64,000 bases of DNA from assembly GCA_960531495.1 (NCBI GenBank), contig OY482861.1, forward strand, positions 6,350,839-6,414,838, in the 5' to 3' direction. The notes below the pieces were generated by a model. The model had not been told where the DNA came from and did no database searches. It saw only the letters and a list, made by a program, of their open reading frames with translations. Position 1 is the first letter of the stretch. Every line of letters starts with the position of its first letter. Made by a program: the position numbers and the translations under genes. This DNA is from Zeus faber. Lineage: Eukaryota > Chordata > Actinopteri > Zeiformes > Zeidae. Positions 1-13,762 of the stretch are shown piece after piece.

Positions 1-119
1 GTGGTGGAGATGCCGCTGGGGGTAACGGGCGACACGGAGTCGGGCGGGGTTGCCGCCGGGACCTGCTCCCCGACCTCCGCGTCGCCGCCCTTCCCCGGGT
101 GTTCCCCGGACGGCTTCAT
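1..119 (-). CDS. Possible N-terminal coding exon of an unidentified gene (partial)
   Basis: On the minus strand an ATG at 119 opens a frame that stays open for 39 codons to the window edge. It begins MKPSGEHPGKGGDAEVG and continues with a Pro/Ser/Thr-rich stretch ending near PSGIST. Almost every codon ends in G or C, as expected of coding sequence in a CpG-rich first exon, and the composition suggests a disordered, cytosolic N-terminus. The plus-strand frame over the same bases is also open but has a less protein-like composition. I do not recognise the family. No splice donor is visible before position 1, so the exon probably continues outside the window. The call rests on composition and position in a CpG-rich block only. 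Confidence 0.35.
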   Translation of the reverse strand, partial: MKPSGEHPGKGGDAEVGEQVPAATPPDSVSPVTPSGIST

Positions 120-590
120 TCGCTCCAGCCCGACCTGTGCCTCCACACGATCATCTGTCATTATCCAGAGCTGTGACACACGCACGGGAACCACGACACC
201 GGCCAGCACGCCAAAGCGCGAGCGGGGGGCGACTGGGTCTACTCGTCTAAACCATAGCGCTCCCTGCGTGGAGCTGGCCGCCGCCTGTCCGAGCTCGCTC
301 CTTGGCATCGCCGGCCGAACCACCGCGGCTAGCTGGTTCTCCCAGGCTGCAGCTGTTCCGTCCCACAGCAGCCCGGTTCCGAGCGGCGCTAGCTGCGCTA
401 ACAGCTTGTTTGCAGAAGCTGCCGGCGCCACCGACTGGCGATGCGAGGCGTGCGGGACGATCCGGTCGCAGCGAACGGGTGTTTGACATGACTCGGGAGT
501 CACTACGGCATAAGGAGCCGTTCCTTCGTTTCGTTTGGTCCGCAACTCGGTATCTGCAAGCCCCGCGCCCGGGCATTTACTGAAGCAGGT
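120..590 (-). promoter_or_regulatory. CpG-rich block, probable promoter and 5' UTR of the leftmost gene
   Basis: This stretch is much richer in G+C and CpG than the AT-rich DNA to its right, where composition drops sharply after about 590. It lies directly upstream of the minus-strand start codon at 119. Overlapping open frames on both strands are what high GC produces and I do not call them genes. No TATA box is obvious. Confidence 0.35.
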
Positions 591-599
591 TTTACGCTG

Positions 600-1325
600 A
601 ATCCGACAAACGACAACTGATCACTAAGACTCGTTCGTTTATGTGGAGAGTTTCAAGTTTCAACCCAAACGACAAGATTTTTCAAATCTTAACAGAAAAT
701 GTGAGAGAGCCCACACATAACGATCAATTGAACAGTGAGAGTATTTTGGAGGCCAACGGTTTGCCCAAAAAGGACACCACACACTAACAGATTCCATTCA
801 GGAACAACCAGAGTCCTAATATCCCAGAGCAACACTATTCATTTTACAGAAAATCCAAAAGAAAAAACAGTGGATGAAGTCATGAACACGGCCTGAATAT
901 GGACTGTACATGTATATGACTTCTTCATTTCAGTCAGCTTGGCTCTCAGTTGGCACTCAGTCTTCTCCACGTGACAATCCACAGCATGCATCCTCGGCCA
1001 AACTCGGGGTTCCCCCCAAACTACAGGATAGGATCCTAAATATTGAACATGTTTGATACTTGAGTTCAGTGCCACAAGACACACACCCGAGCACATTGGG
1101 GAACACACCTCGCACCACAGGCTAATCGGGCAGGATAATCCCTAAACCATCAAAAAAATCTTGTTCACGATTGTCAGAAGGGGGTAATCAGGCCCAAAAT
1201 TGGCTTTATTATCTTGTAGTGTGTATCTTGAATGCAAAACACTTCGACACTCTGGTGCAAAAATTCTGCATCTGATTGAAGGTCCAGAATGCCTTGAAAA
1301 TGGCTTAAAACGAGCTAAATAAGTA
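600..1325. other. No gene seen
   Basis: AT-rich intergenic DNA between the CpG-rich block and the Tc1-like transposon. Only short, overlapping open frames without recognisable motifs occur. Confidence 0.5.
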
Positions 1326-1454
1326 TCCACCAATCAGCCACAACATGAAAACCACCCGCCTAATATTGTGTAGCTCCCCCTTGTGCTGCCAAAACAGCTC
1401 TGGCCCGTCGAGGCGTGGACTCCACAAGACCTCTGAAGGTGTCCTGTGGTATCT

Positions 1455-2005
1455 TGATACAGAATGCGGCGGCGCGACTGGTGTTCAACCAGCCAAAGAG
1501 GGCACCAGTCACTCCGCTGCTCATCGAGCTCCACTGGTTACCTGTAGCCGCCCGCATCAAGTTCAAGTCTCTTATGCTGGCCTACAGAGTGATTGCTGGG
1601 AATGCTCCCGCCTACTTAAATGCTCTTGTAAGAGCACATGTTGCCCCCCGGATGCTGCGCCCGTCAAATGAGCGTCGCCTGGCTCCGCCGGCCATACAGC
1701 CACGGCAATCCAGGCTATTCTCATTTGTAGTTCCACGTTGGTGGAACGAGCTGCCAAAAACGACCAGAGCGGGGACCTCCCTCTCTGTCTTTAAGAAGCA
1801 CTTGAAGACCCAGCTCTTCAGTGAGTACCTCCTGTCCTAACCTACAATTACTTAGCACCACCTTGCAGTATTTATTGTTACACGAATGTTGTTGTTACAC
1901 TAATCTATGTCGCAATGTAGCTTGAATGTTATTCTCCCTTGTAAGTCACTTTGTATAAAAGCGTCTGCTAAATGACTAAATGTAAATGTAAATGTAAATG
2001 TAAAT
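1455..2005 (+). mobile_element. L2-like LINE, 5'-truncated 3' end inserted in the Tc1 element
   Basis: The insertion keeps an open C-terminal frame of ORF2 up to the stop at 1838-1840, with motifs ELHWLPVAARIKFKSLMLAY and VPRWWNELPKTTRAG. These belong to the conserved tail of L2/CR1-type reverse transcriptase proteins. The 3' UTR ends in TAAAAGCGTCTGCTAAATGA followed by an (AAATGT)n tail to 2005. GTATCT occurs on both sides (1449-1454 and 2006-2011), a probable 6-bp target duplication that also fits rejoining of the transposase sequence. A nearly identical copy lies at 18.8-19.6 kb. Confidence 0.8.
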
Positions 2006-2297
2006 GTATCTGGCACCAAGACGTTAGCAGCAGATCCTTCAAGTCCTGTAAGTTGCAAAGTGGGGCCCCAATGGATCGGACTTGTTGTTCCAGCACATCC
2101 CACAGATGCTTGGTCGGATTGAGATCTGGGAAATTTGGAGGCCAAGTCAACACCTTGAACTCTTTGTCATGTTTCCTAAACCATTCCTGAACATTTTTTT
2201 GCAGTATGGCAGGGTGTATAATCCTGCTGCACATGCATCCTGCTATCCACATGATGTAGAAGAAAACATGATTCATCAGACCAGACCACCTTCTTCC

Positions 2298-5022
2298 TAA
2301 TTTTGTTAATTTATCTTGGGGGCGCAAATATATTTTCAAAGCAGATGGCCTACACCCAAACAGGTGTGGCATGGAACTGTTAAGGGACTACTTTCTATTT
2401 TCTGCACTTCATTACCTATCTACCCACGCCAGTCTAACACACAGCAGGCCAAATCCTCACAGGTCGGACCATAGCCCTTGGAGAGAGACAACAACACAAA
2501 GTTTTGCATAATCAGCTAGACCCAAGGTTGCCTACGTTCCTGGCACCGTCTCCATTACTGTTGTGACTAGTAAAAGAGTCAGCAAAGGGAAATCTTATTA
2601 CACCGCTAACCTGCAGAATTTATCCCCTGTCTAACAAAATCAACCTTGGAGCCTATCATTGTTAATAACACCATCAAGATGGGTCTTCTTAATGTTAGAT
2701 CTCTGGCAAACAAATCATTTTTAGTTAATGATCTTATTACTACTTCTAAACTTGATTTTATGTTTTTAACTGAAACATGGTTAGAACAAAGTAACCATGC
2801 AACCTTTCTGATTGAGACAGCTCCTCCTATTTTTTTCTTTATTGATGGTTGTAGATCTGGAAAAAGAGATCGAGGGGCCGCTGTTTTATTTTGAAGTGTA
2901 TTTCAGGGAAAAAAGATGTCATTTGGTGATTTCCCATCCTTTGAATGCCTTTGTGCTGTATTGAAATGTTCCCCCAGAGTTCTGCTATTAATCATTCACA
3001 GGCCACCTTAATACTCAGCAAACTTTTTTGATGACCTTACAGAACTATTGTCTAACATTTCCACTGACTTTGAATGTCTAGTTATAGCTGGTGACTTCAA
3101 TTTTCATATTGATGACTTGAATGACAAGGGTGCGAAAGAACTGTTTGCTATTTTGGGCACATTTGAGCATTTGGGCACAATCAGGCGTCTCTCCAAAAGC
3201 CTTGAAAGCTGCAGTCATTAAAAACCTTCTAAAAAAGCAAAGCCTGGATGCTTCTATCATTAACGACTCCAGACCGATATCAAATCTATCTTTGGTTAGA
3301 AAATGAATCGAGAAAGTTATCCTCCAGCAACTTCATTATTTCTTTGTCTCAACTGGCTGCTATGACAATTCTAGTCACGTTTTCGACCCCTTCACATCAC
3401 TGATACTGAACTTATCAAAGTTCTAAATTATATTTGTCTTAACACTGACTCCAGCAAAATTTAAATATTGATGCTTTTAGACCTCAGTGCTGCATTCAAC
3501 ACTGTTGACCTCTCAATGCTTTTGGACAGGTTGAAAAATTGGGTTGGGCCTTCTGACAGTCTTAAGCTTGTTCGGGTCATATCTACAAGACAGGAACTAT
3601 TTTGCCTCCATTGGTAACTATGTATCTGAACCAACTAATGTGACTTGCGGAGTCCCCCAAGGTTCAATCCTAGGACCGTCTTTATTCAACCTCTACATGG
3701 TCCCACTAGGCCTAATTATGCTAAATAATAATATGGATTACCATTGTTATGCAGACAACACTCAAGTCTATATAGCTATATCACCAAATGTCTATTGTCC
3801 TATTGATCTGCTGTGCCAGTGCATTGAGCAAGTCAAGGACTGGATGTGCCAGAATTTCCTTCGACTGAATAAGGACAAAACTGAGATAATTATTTTCGGT
3901 GCCAAAAAAGAAAGGCTGGACGTTAGCTTACACCTTGAGTCCCTATACTTGAAAAACAAAAAACAATCCAGAAGTCTTGGTGTTATTATGGTGTAGTGTG
4001 TGGATGGGATGGTTTGAGCAGCCACACCTGACCTGGGGTTAGGAGCCCTGTCATGGCAGGACTTCTATCCAGAGTGTTTGTGTGGGTGGGGTTCTAGCCT
4101 GCCACCTGTTAGCCCATCCAATGAGCAACTGGTATGCAGCCACCCTGACCCAATCACCTCGATCCAGGTCAGGTGTGGCTGCTCAAACCATCCCATCCAT
4201 ACACCACACCACATATGGATTCAGATCTTAATTCCAACAGCAACATCAAGTCAGTAACAAAATCGGCCTACTATCACCTTAAAAATATAGTAAAACTAAG
4301 AGTACTCTCCAAACAAGTCTCGGAAAACTTGTTCATGGCCTTATTACTAGTGGGTTAGATTATTGTAATGGTTTCTTTGCAGAAAAGAAAAAAAGCTCTT
4401 GGGCAGCTATAGCTGGTTCAGAATGCTGCTGCTAGTACTCTAACAAAGACCAAAAAAATTGAACACATTACACCAATTCCTAAATCCCTACATTGGCAAA
4501 TGTGTGTCAGAGAATTGATTTCATAATACTGCTGCTCACCTGTTAAAATAAAAAAAATGGTTCAGGGCCAAATTATATCACTGAAATGCTTTCGCTATAT
4601 CTATGCTTTCTCTACATCTAGACTGCTAAGATCATCTGGGACCAGTCTATTAATTGTTCCCAGAGTTAAATCTAAACATGGAAAAGCAGGATTTAGCTTC
4701 TATGCAAAAAATAGCAGGAATAAACTTCCTAAAGATTTGAGACTTGATCCAACTCTGATTACTTTTAAATCAAGACTAAAAACTTTAATGTTCAACTTTG
4801 CTTTGTGCTAAAATGCCAATTTCATGGTAGTTCTATCTTTATTCAAATGTAACTACATTGTACTTTTCTTATCTTTATTATTTTATTCAAATGTCTTTTC
4901 AAATGCATTCTTAAAATCCTGTTTTATATTTTGGGATTTATTTTTATGTCTTTGTGAAGCATATTGAGTCTGCCTCATGTATGAAATGTACTATATAAAT
5001 AAAATTGCCTTTCCTTGCCTTA
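2298..5022 (+). mobile_element. L2-like LINE with relics of endonuclease and reverse transcriptase
   Basis: The element lies inside the Tc1 transposon (junctions near 2297 and 5023). Frames in order: an AP-endonuclease start at 2646-2894 with NVRSLANKSFLVNDLI and FLTETWL; reverse-transcriptase pieces at 3121-3306 and 3470-3996, the latter with CGVPQGSILGP and CYADNTQVY (the usual YADD is altered to YADN) and LRLNKDKTEIIIFG; and a C-terminal domain at 4213-4811 containing GFSFYAKNSRNKLPKDLRLD. The 3' end runs into ATAAATAAAATTGCCTTTCC. Many stops and frameshifts are present, so it is a pseudogene. A MITE interrupts it at 3990-4210. Confidence 0.8.
3990..4210. mobile_element. 221-bp MITE with 47-bp terminal inverted repeats, inside the LINE
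   Basis: The left end (3990-4036) and the reverse complement of the right end (4164-4210) match over 47 bases with two visible differences; both contain GGATGGGATGGTTTGAGCAG. The central 127 bases have no coding potential. The LINE protein resumes cleanly after it (SLGVIM before, DSDLNSN after), so it inserted into an existing LINE copy. A short TAT/ATAT duplication is likely at the edges but its exact length cannot be fixed, so I do not assign a superfamily. Confidence 0.8.
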
Positions 5023-5456
5023 CATTGCTCCATGGTCCAGTTCTGATGCTCACATGCCCATTATAGACACTTTCGGCAGTGGACAGGGGCCAGCATGGTC
5101 ACTCTGACCGGTCTGCAGCTACGCAGCCCCATACGCAGCAAGCTGTGATGCACTGTGTGTTCTGACACCTTTCTATAATAGCAGCATGAACTTATTCAGT
5201 AATTTATGCTACATTAGCTCTTCTGTGGGATTGGACCAGACGGTCTAGACCTCACTCCCCACATGTATCAATGAGCCTTGGGCGCCCATGACCCTGTCGC
5301 CGGTTCACCGATTGTCCTTCCTTGGACCACTTTTGGTAGGTACTAACCACTGCATACGAGGAACAGCCCACAAGACCTGTCTTTTTGGAGATGCTCTGAC
5401 TCAGTCGTCTAGCCATCACAATTTGGCCCTTGTCTAAGTCGCTCAGATCCTTACGC

Positions 5457-6959
5457 TAGAGGTTTTCATCTCTTATTTGTGGAAAAGGGTAAATGTCCAG
5501 TTGAGCCAACGTACTCGCTTGCGGCGCTATTGAGCCATGTGTGTTCCATGACAGAAAAGTCAAATAGTCATGTTCAACTATTTTTCATACAAATAAGTCA
5601 TATCGAGGTTTTTGGCATTATCAGTGCTGGAGGCACCACCCAATAAAGGAACCGACTAAAGCTCCATCACTAACTAAATAAGGAAAATTAATCTTTAAAA
5701 TCCTGGGAGGAAGTAAAATGCCTACTATGGAATACCTAACCTCCCTCCAGAATAAAAGACCAGTGCACATGAAAAGTACAGTGCTTAATTTGTCAATAGT
5801 ATGGGAGAAATGTACAAATATTCATCAAAGAGGGTGGATGATGACGACGAAGAATAAAAATTCTCTATGTCTATTTGGAAATTCTTTACCTTAATCTATA
5901 TCAGCTTTCACAAAATGAGTGTTGCAGCATGGGGAGTGGGCAACATAACCGAAACACCTAGGACCTAATGGGGAGTACATCTGTAGTCTGCATCACTGAT
6001 TTGAAGGAAAGCCTCCAATTCTTTGAGGGATGAAAGAGGTGGTAATCTACCTTGCACTTGACCACTTGACTGCATTCCGGGAGTTAATTAAACCACTCCT
6101 GAGTAGCAGTTCATAAGCAGTTTGTATGGGGACATTACCAGATTACCCTAACCCTAACTCTGACCCCAAGGGCGAAGACAAAGCTCTATCATTTTCTGTG
6201 ACATATTTTATGATGCAAAACCATAAAATCATAAAATCGGATTGAGTGTAAAGCCGGCTTAACTGTAGCCAAGGACAAAAATAGGCATTCAACCTCCAGC
6301 TCCCTGAGTTTTGACATCAGTCCATTATTTTTGTGATCACGCTTTGCATTTCTCTGCCAAAATAAATAATTTCTCGAGAGAATGAGGCTAAAAGATTTTT
6401 GAGGTCCACACTTTCCTGAATTTCCGCCTAAATCAACATTTTTTTACATTATTTTTGTTGTTGTGATATTTCCGTATCCAACGCAGTCACACTGACTCAT
6501 CTGACTTTCGTACATCCTTCCCTGGAAGAAGTCGTCCCTCGCTCACCCGTGCATTACACCAACTGAATCAAATGAACGCAGTCGCGGAGTCGAGGAGGAT
6601 CGAACGACTCTTTTTACTGAGCGACTCGTCGGGAACCAAGCCTAAAAATGGAGGCGAATCTTTCATCGCTACCCGGATACACATTGACCTGGCAACCGGT
6701 GGAGGCTCCTCCTTATTTTCCTGATTTCACGCTTACCACGAAGCTAACCCTGCATACGTCAACAGCGATGTCGTAGAAATGTGTTTGTGCGCGTTAATTG
6801 TGTGTACATTTCATTCATTTCAACGCAGTAAAGAAGGTGATTATTTCCAAACCCAAAACAAACGCCCACTGGCATCCCCCTATCCAAGAAGGGACTTGTG
6901 GAATGCTTTTCTGTAAGAGAACCTATCCCACGTCCAAATACATTAATGAATTAATAAAA
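5457..6959. other. No gene seen
   Basis: Mostly AT-rich sequence without a recognisable coding frame. A moderately CpG-containing stretch at about 6470-6760 could be regulatory or an old repeat, but no start codon, splice site or motif supports a gene. A single TAACCCTAACCCTAACTCT run near 6143 is too short to be called telomeric. Confidence 0.4.
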
Positions 6960-6966
6960 GTAGGTA

Positions 6967-6974
6967 ATAATATA

Positions 6975-7005
<31 letters not shown>

Positions 7006-7067
7006 GTACTCCTACTAATAATAGCAATAATAATTATAATAATAATAATAGTAACAATAATAATAAA
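6967..7067. repeat. (AAT)n microsatellite, imperfect
   Basis: An interrupted run of AAT/TAA triplets. It directly precedes copy 1 of the dispersed repeat starting near 7068. A comparable AAT run precedes copy 2 at 30.9 kb, so the triplets are probably part of, or targeted by, that repeat. Confidence 0.85.
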
Positions 7068-8465
7068 TATAGCTGCGTGCAGAAATACGTGGGGTCCAGA
7101 TCAGTCGGACTTTCGTTAAAGTTCAATGGACGAGTGTGCTTTGGCTCTCTGTTCTGGTGAGTGCAGAAGTTCGTTTGTTCCGACCAGGTTACAGTGTAGT
7201 TCTATGATCGGGCGGTGTTTGCGGCTGTGGGTGGGTTTGCTACGCCATGGTTATCATTCTGAAGTAGGGCTGCGTGATTAGGCTGAAATGATAATCACCA
7301 TTATTTTGGTCAACACTGTGATCATGGTTGTTTATCCAGATTATTAATCTATTTTGGGGATTTTTTTTTTTTTTTTTGCGCTTTGTAAATCAACAGAAAA
7401 TGGCTTTCACAATAATACTGTATTTTATGAACCTATAAATAAATTAACAAAGGTAAGTGGTTGAACTTACTTCACTTGTTGAGGATATATAATTAAATAA
7501 ATTGTGTCTAGTGCGCTTCACATTTTTGTTTTAATTGTAACAAGTCTTTGAGGCGTCTGCAAGGTAACCAAAAAACACAAAAAGAAGGAAAATAGTTCAA
7601 AACACATACACAATATATACATTTTCCTTGTATTATGTAATTGCTTATGGTTATTGTTACCTGTAATGATAATTCAGGAAGTTTGTCTACATTGACATAT
7701 GTTGAATGTCTATAAATTCTGACAGTGATGTTATTGGGGTTTTATTTTGTAAATCTTACCCTGGTGAGTGTCAGTTGTCCTGAGAAGCATATATATATTA
7801 ATGAAGTTTAATACGCTGAGCTTTGTTTAATCCAGTTGCCTTCTGCTAATACTCAAACTGAATTTTTTTTCAAACCTAATAAAGTTTAATTGTAAAAAAA
7901 ATATATATAAGTCACCTTGTAACTTTGTATGGTTAAGAGTTTGTATCTTATATTGCTTTAGCTAAAGTCCAATAGTGACTAAAACACAAAATGTATGTCA
8001 ATAGACCGCAGTGCTATCACGTGATCAGTGTACTAATCTTGGTGAGGTTGTGATTGTTGATCACAAACTCCATCCACAATACTGAACCGATCTGGGTGAA
8101 ACTCGAATGACGCCATGTAGGAACTGCCTCGAATACACATGTTATTCAGATTGTCTGTGGGTTCGTCGGATCCATGACATCCCTAAAGTTCTGACGTCAG
8201 TCCCATCTGCACGTGCGGCATCTTGGTAAGGACCCAGTTGTTGACCAATCACTAGACTGCAATGCTATTATGTGACCTGTGCATGCTGTCATTTGCACAT
8301 GAGCACGTTGCAGCGATGTTAGAAAAACATAGTTTTTTACTAAATTATTCCACAATAATGGAACTATTGGGATCAAACTTGGACAACGGCATGTCAGGAC
8401 TGTCCTGAATACACATTTTATTCATCTTCTCAGTGAGTGATCCGGATCCAACTGCTGGCCTGGGA
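7068..8465 (+). repeat. Unrecognised dispersed repeat, copy 1
   Basis: About 1.4 kb of noncoding sequence that recurs in the same orientation at 30948-32425. Shared landmarks in the same order are GGGGTCCAGATCAG near 7090, CTATGATCGGGCGGTGTTTG near 7203, GATCACAAACTCCATCCACA near 8058 and TTATTCCACAATAATGGA near 8345. Internal units starting CCACAATA and containing AATACACAT recur within the copy, so part of it is tandemly built. No protein frame is conserved between copies. Similarity is patchy, so the repeat is old. I cannot assign it to a known family. Confidence 0.7.
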
Positions 8466-8929
8466 GCCAAATGTGGCTGCATGAGATGAAACAGAAAGCA
8501 ACGAAGTGGGGGAATTTTTTTGATGCACTGATTCAAAATCAAAATGATAGATATGACGCCTATTATGCACATGTTATTTGGGAAAATATATTGATAAGTT
8601 GGTAAAGTTATAAAATGTTTTTGTGCATAGTTATAATAACGTGAGAAATACCTGATGGCTTAAAATTTAAAGCAACACATATATAACAACAAATAGGTAT
8701 ATATAACAAACATATAGCTATGCAGAAGCTGCATATAACAATATGAGAGAGTTATGTCCAAAAATACAGTTATAAGATTGAAAATGATGTTTTACACGTA
8801 TGGCCATCATAAATCGCGATGATTTGTAGGAACCTTTGCAATAAGTTAAAACATGTGGCCCCAACACAGTTCAACACACCTGAATACAGAGGCCTACGGG
8901 ATTTGTGTCGGAGGTGTGAAAACACGACA

Positions 8930-9120
8930 GGAGCCCACCGCACCCCTTTAAGAAGCGCTCCACTGACTCTGTTCGCTTATTCTAGGGAACGCGGAGCGCG
9001 TCGTTTGCGCCGCACGGTTCTGCCGCGGACGAGAGCGGACGCATCGAGACCGTGACCGTATCTGCGCACGGACGCTGTGGTTGCTTTTGCATTTTAATGA
9101 TGGGGTCGTCTCGTCTTGGC
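8930..9120 (+). promoter_or_regulatory. GC-rich block, probable DIPK1B promoter and 5' UTR
   Basis: A CpG-rich island of sequence (for example GCGTCGTTTGCGCCGCACGG near 8998) in otherwise AT-rich DNA, ending about 240 bases before the DIPK1B start codon. Its position fits a CpG promoter plus 5' UTR. No TATA box is evident. Confidence 0.45.
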
Positions 9121-9359
9121 TGTGTGGAATTGCACTAACACGAACGGATTGATGGTCATTTTTTTTTTCCCTCGGGCAGCGCGACGAGTGTCATGTGTGA
9201 CAATAGACCAGGAAGCTTTATGTCCTGTGTTATACATACACATACATCTGGGCTCATGGAGATTTGGGATGGGTTAGTTGAATGGGTGGCCGCTCCAGCG
9301 GGGATGTGATATAGAACCAGGATCCAGTTCTCCATTGCATCCAGACGGAGTAGCTCATC

Positions 9360-12609
<3,250 letters not shown>

Positions 12610-13163
12610 GAGACAGAAACTGGCCAGGGTTGTACTTTGAAATCTTCCAGACGTTGAATGATCGTCAAATGTGCTGTATGTATGACAGGGGTGTTTTTGC
12701 TGGTGGTACTTTGCAAAAGGTTTTCTGTGACTCATGTTGCGCTTTTATGCAGCAATGACTGTGAATTCAATTCAACTGTGAATTAACAGATGAATTAAAC
12801 AAACAAGAGGGCTCGTAGCTCTATAAATATTCGTTTTTTTATTTTACAAAATGCTTTGTGTTGTGAGGCATATGATATGAATATACCACTTGTGAAATTA
12901 AGTCAACAATTTGGAAATTGTGAATTTGAAATAGGACTCCATCAAAAGGTCCGGCGTGGAAAAACGTACACTGGCTACACTACACTCAATTTTAGACAAC
13001 AATTTAATCGGGGTTCCACTTCCAGGGTTTGGCTATTTGATTCATGCATTCAATCTATGAATCTACCAAAAATTTGGCTGCACTGAGAAGGTCCATACAA
13101 ACAACACTTTCAAATTGCTCAAATGTTTGTGTAAATGTGAGAAGCATTGTTGGGTCCATTTTC

Positions 13164-13166
<3 letters not shown>

Positions 13167-13211
<45 letters not shown>
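13167..13211. repeat. (TA)n microsatellite
   Basis: About 22 uninterrupted TA units. Confidence 0.95.
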
Positions 13212-13214
<3 letters not shown>

Positions 13215-13756
13215 TTTAATATTTACTCATTCATGCCAATTTAATTCTCAAAATGCATATTATGATTCAATTGAAATGACATTTTCAGAAGTTTTGGAAC
13301 TAGATTTAGGCTTGCTGCAATTCAACCTACCAGGTAAACTGCATCCCCCCCAACTTCCCTAATGTACCGTATGTACAGTACATGTTTACCATGTTTACCA
13401 AACATAGGAAATATATTGATTTACACAGCTGCTGTAGGGAGAATGAGAACATCTGAGGCCATTACAGGAAAAAAAAAAATACGCCATCAATGTATGACAA
13501 TGGAGTGATGTTGGCAGAGATGTGAGTTTACCTTTACTGTGCTGATTTGTAAAAACTTGGATCAATTTTACATCCTGTACGGCATATCATATCTTACACT
13601 CAATGTTTAAGTAAAGCCAGATTTCCCTTGCTCCTACGGACCACGGTATTCAACTTATTTTTATCTGTTGGCAAATAACTTATCAAGTAAGTTAGTCAGC
13701 AGCCTTTAAAGTTCCTAGAGATTAGTTGTAAACTACTCCCATCATCCCAGCTACCA

Positions 13757-13762
13757 AATAAA
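13757..13762 (+). terminator. Candidate polyadenylation signal for DIPK1B
   Basis: AATAAA on the plus strand 1.15 kb after the DIPK1B stop codon. It is the first exact hexamer I noticed downstream, but AT-rich DNA yields such hexamers by chance. Confidence 0.25.

Larger units (their letters stand above)
1326..5456 (-). mobile_element. Tc1/mariner-like transposon, degenerate and split by insertions
   Basis: Pieces at 1326-1454, 2006-2297 and 5023-5456 together read as one fish Tc1-like transposon of about 0.85 kb remaining. Its transposase is on the minus strand. The right-hand end of the protein includes VLTWPPNFPDLNPTKHLWDV, the DDE-transposase signature of WPPxxPDLNPxxxLWD type, and the frame continues in the 1345-1450 piece with LVESTPRRARAVLAAQGGA, a typical Tc1 C-terminus. 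The terminal sequence near 1326-1350 (CACCAATCAGCCACAACAT) resembles the terminal inverted repeat of this family. The other end is lost beyond about 5456. Stops and frameshifts make it inactive. Confidence 0.8.

Noticed and set aside
6143-6170. Telomere-like CCCTAACCCTAAC
   Set aside because: Only two units; a similar short run at 63572-63586 shows it occurs by chance in this DNA.
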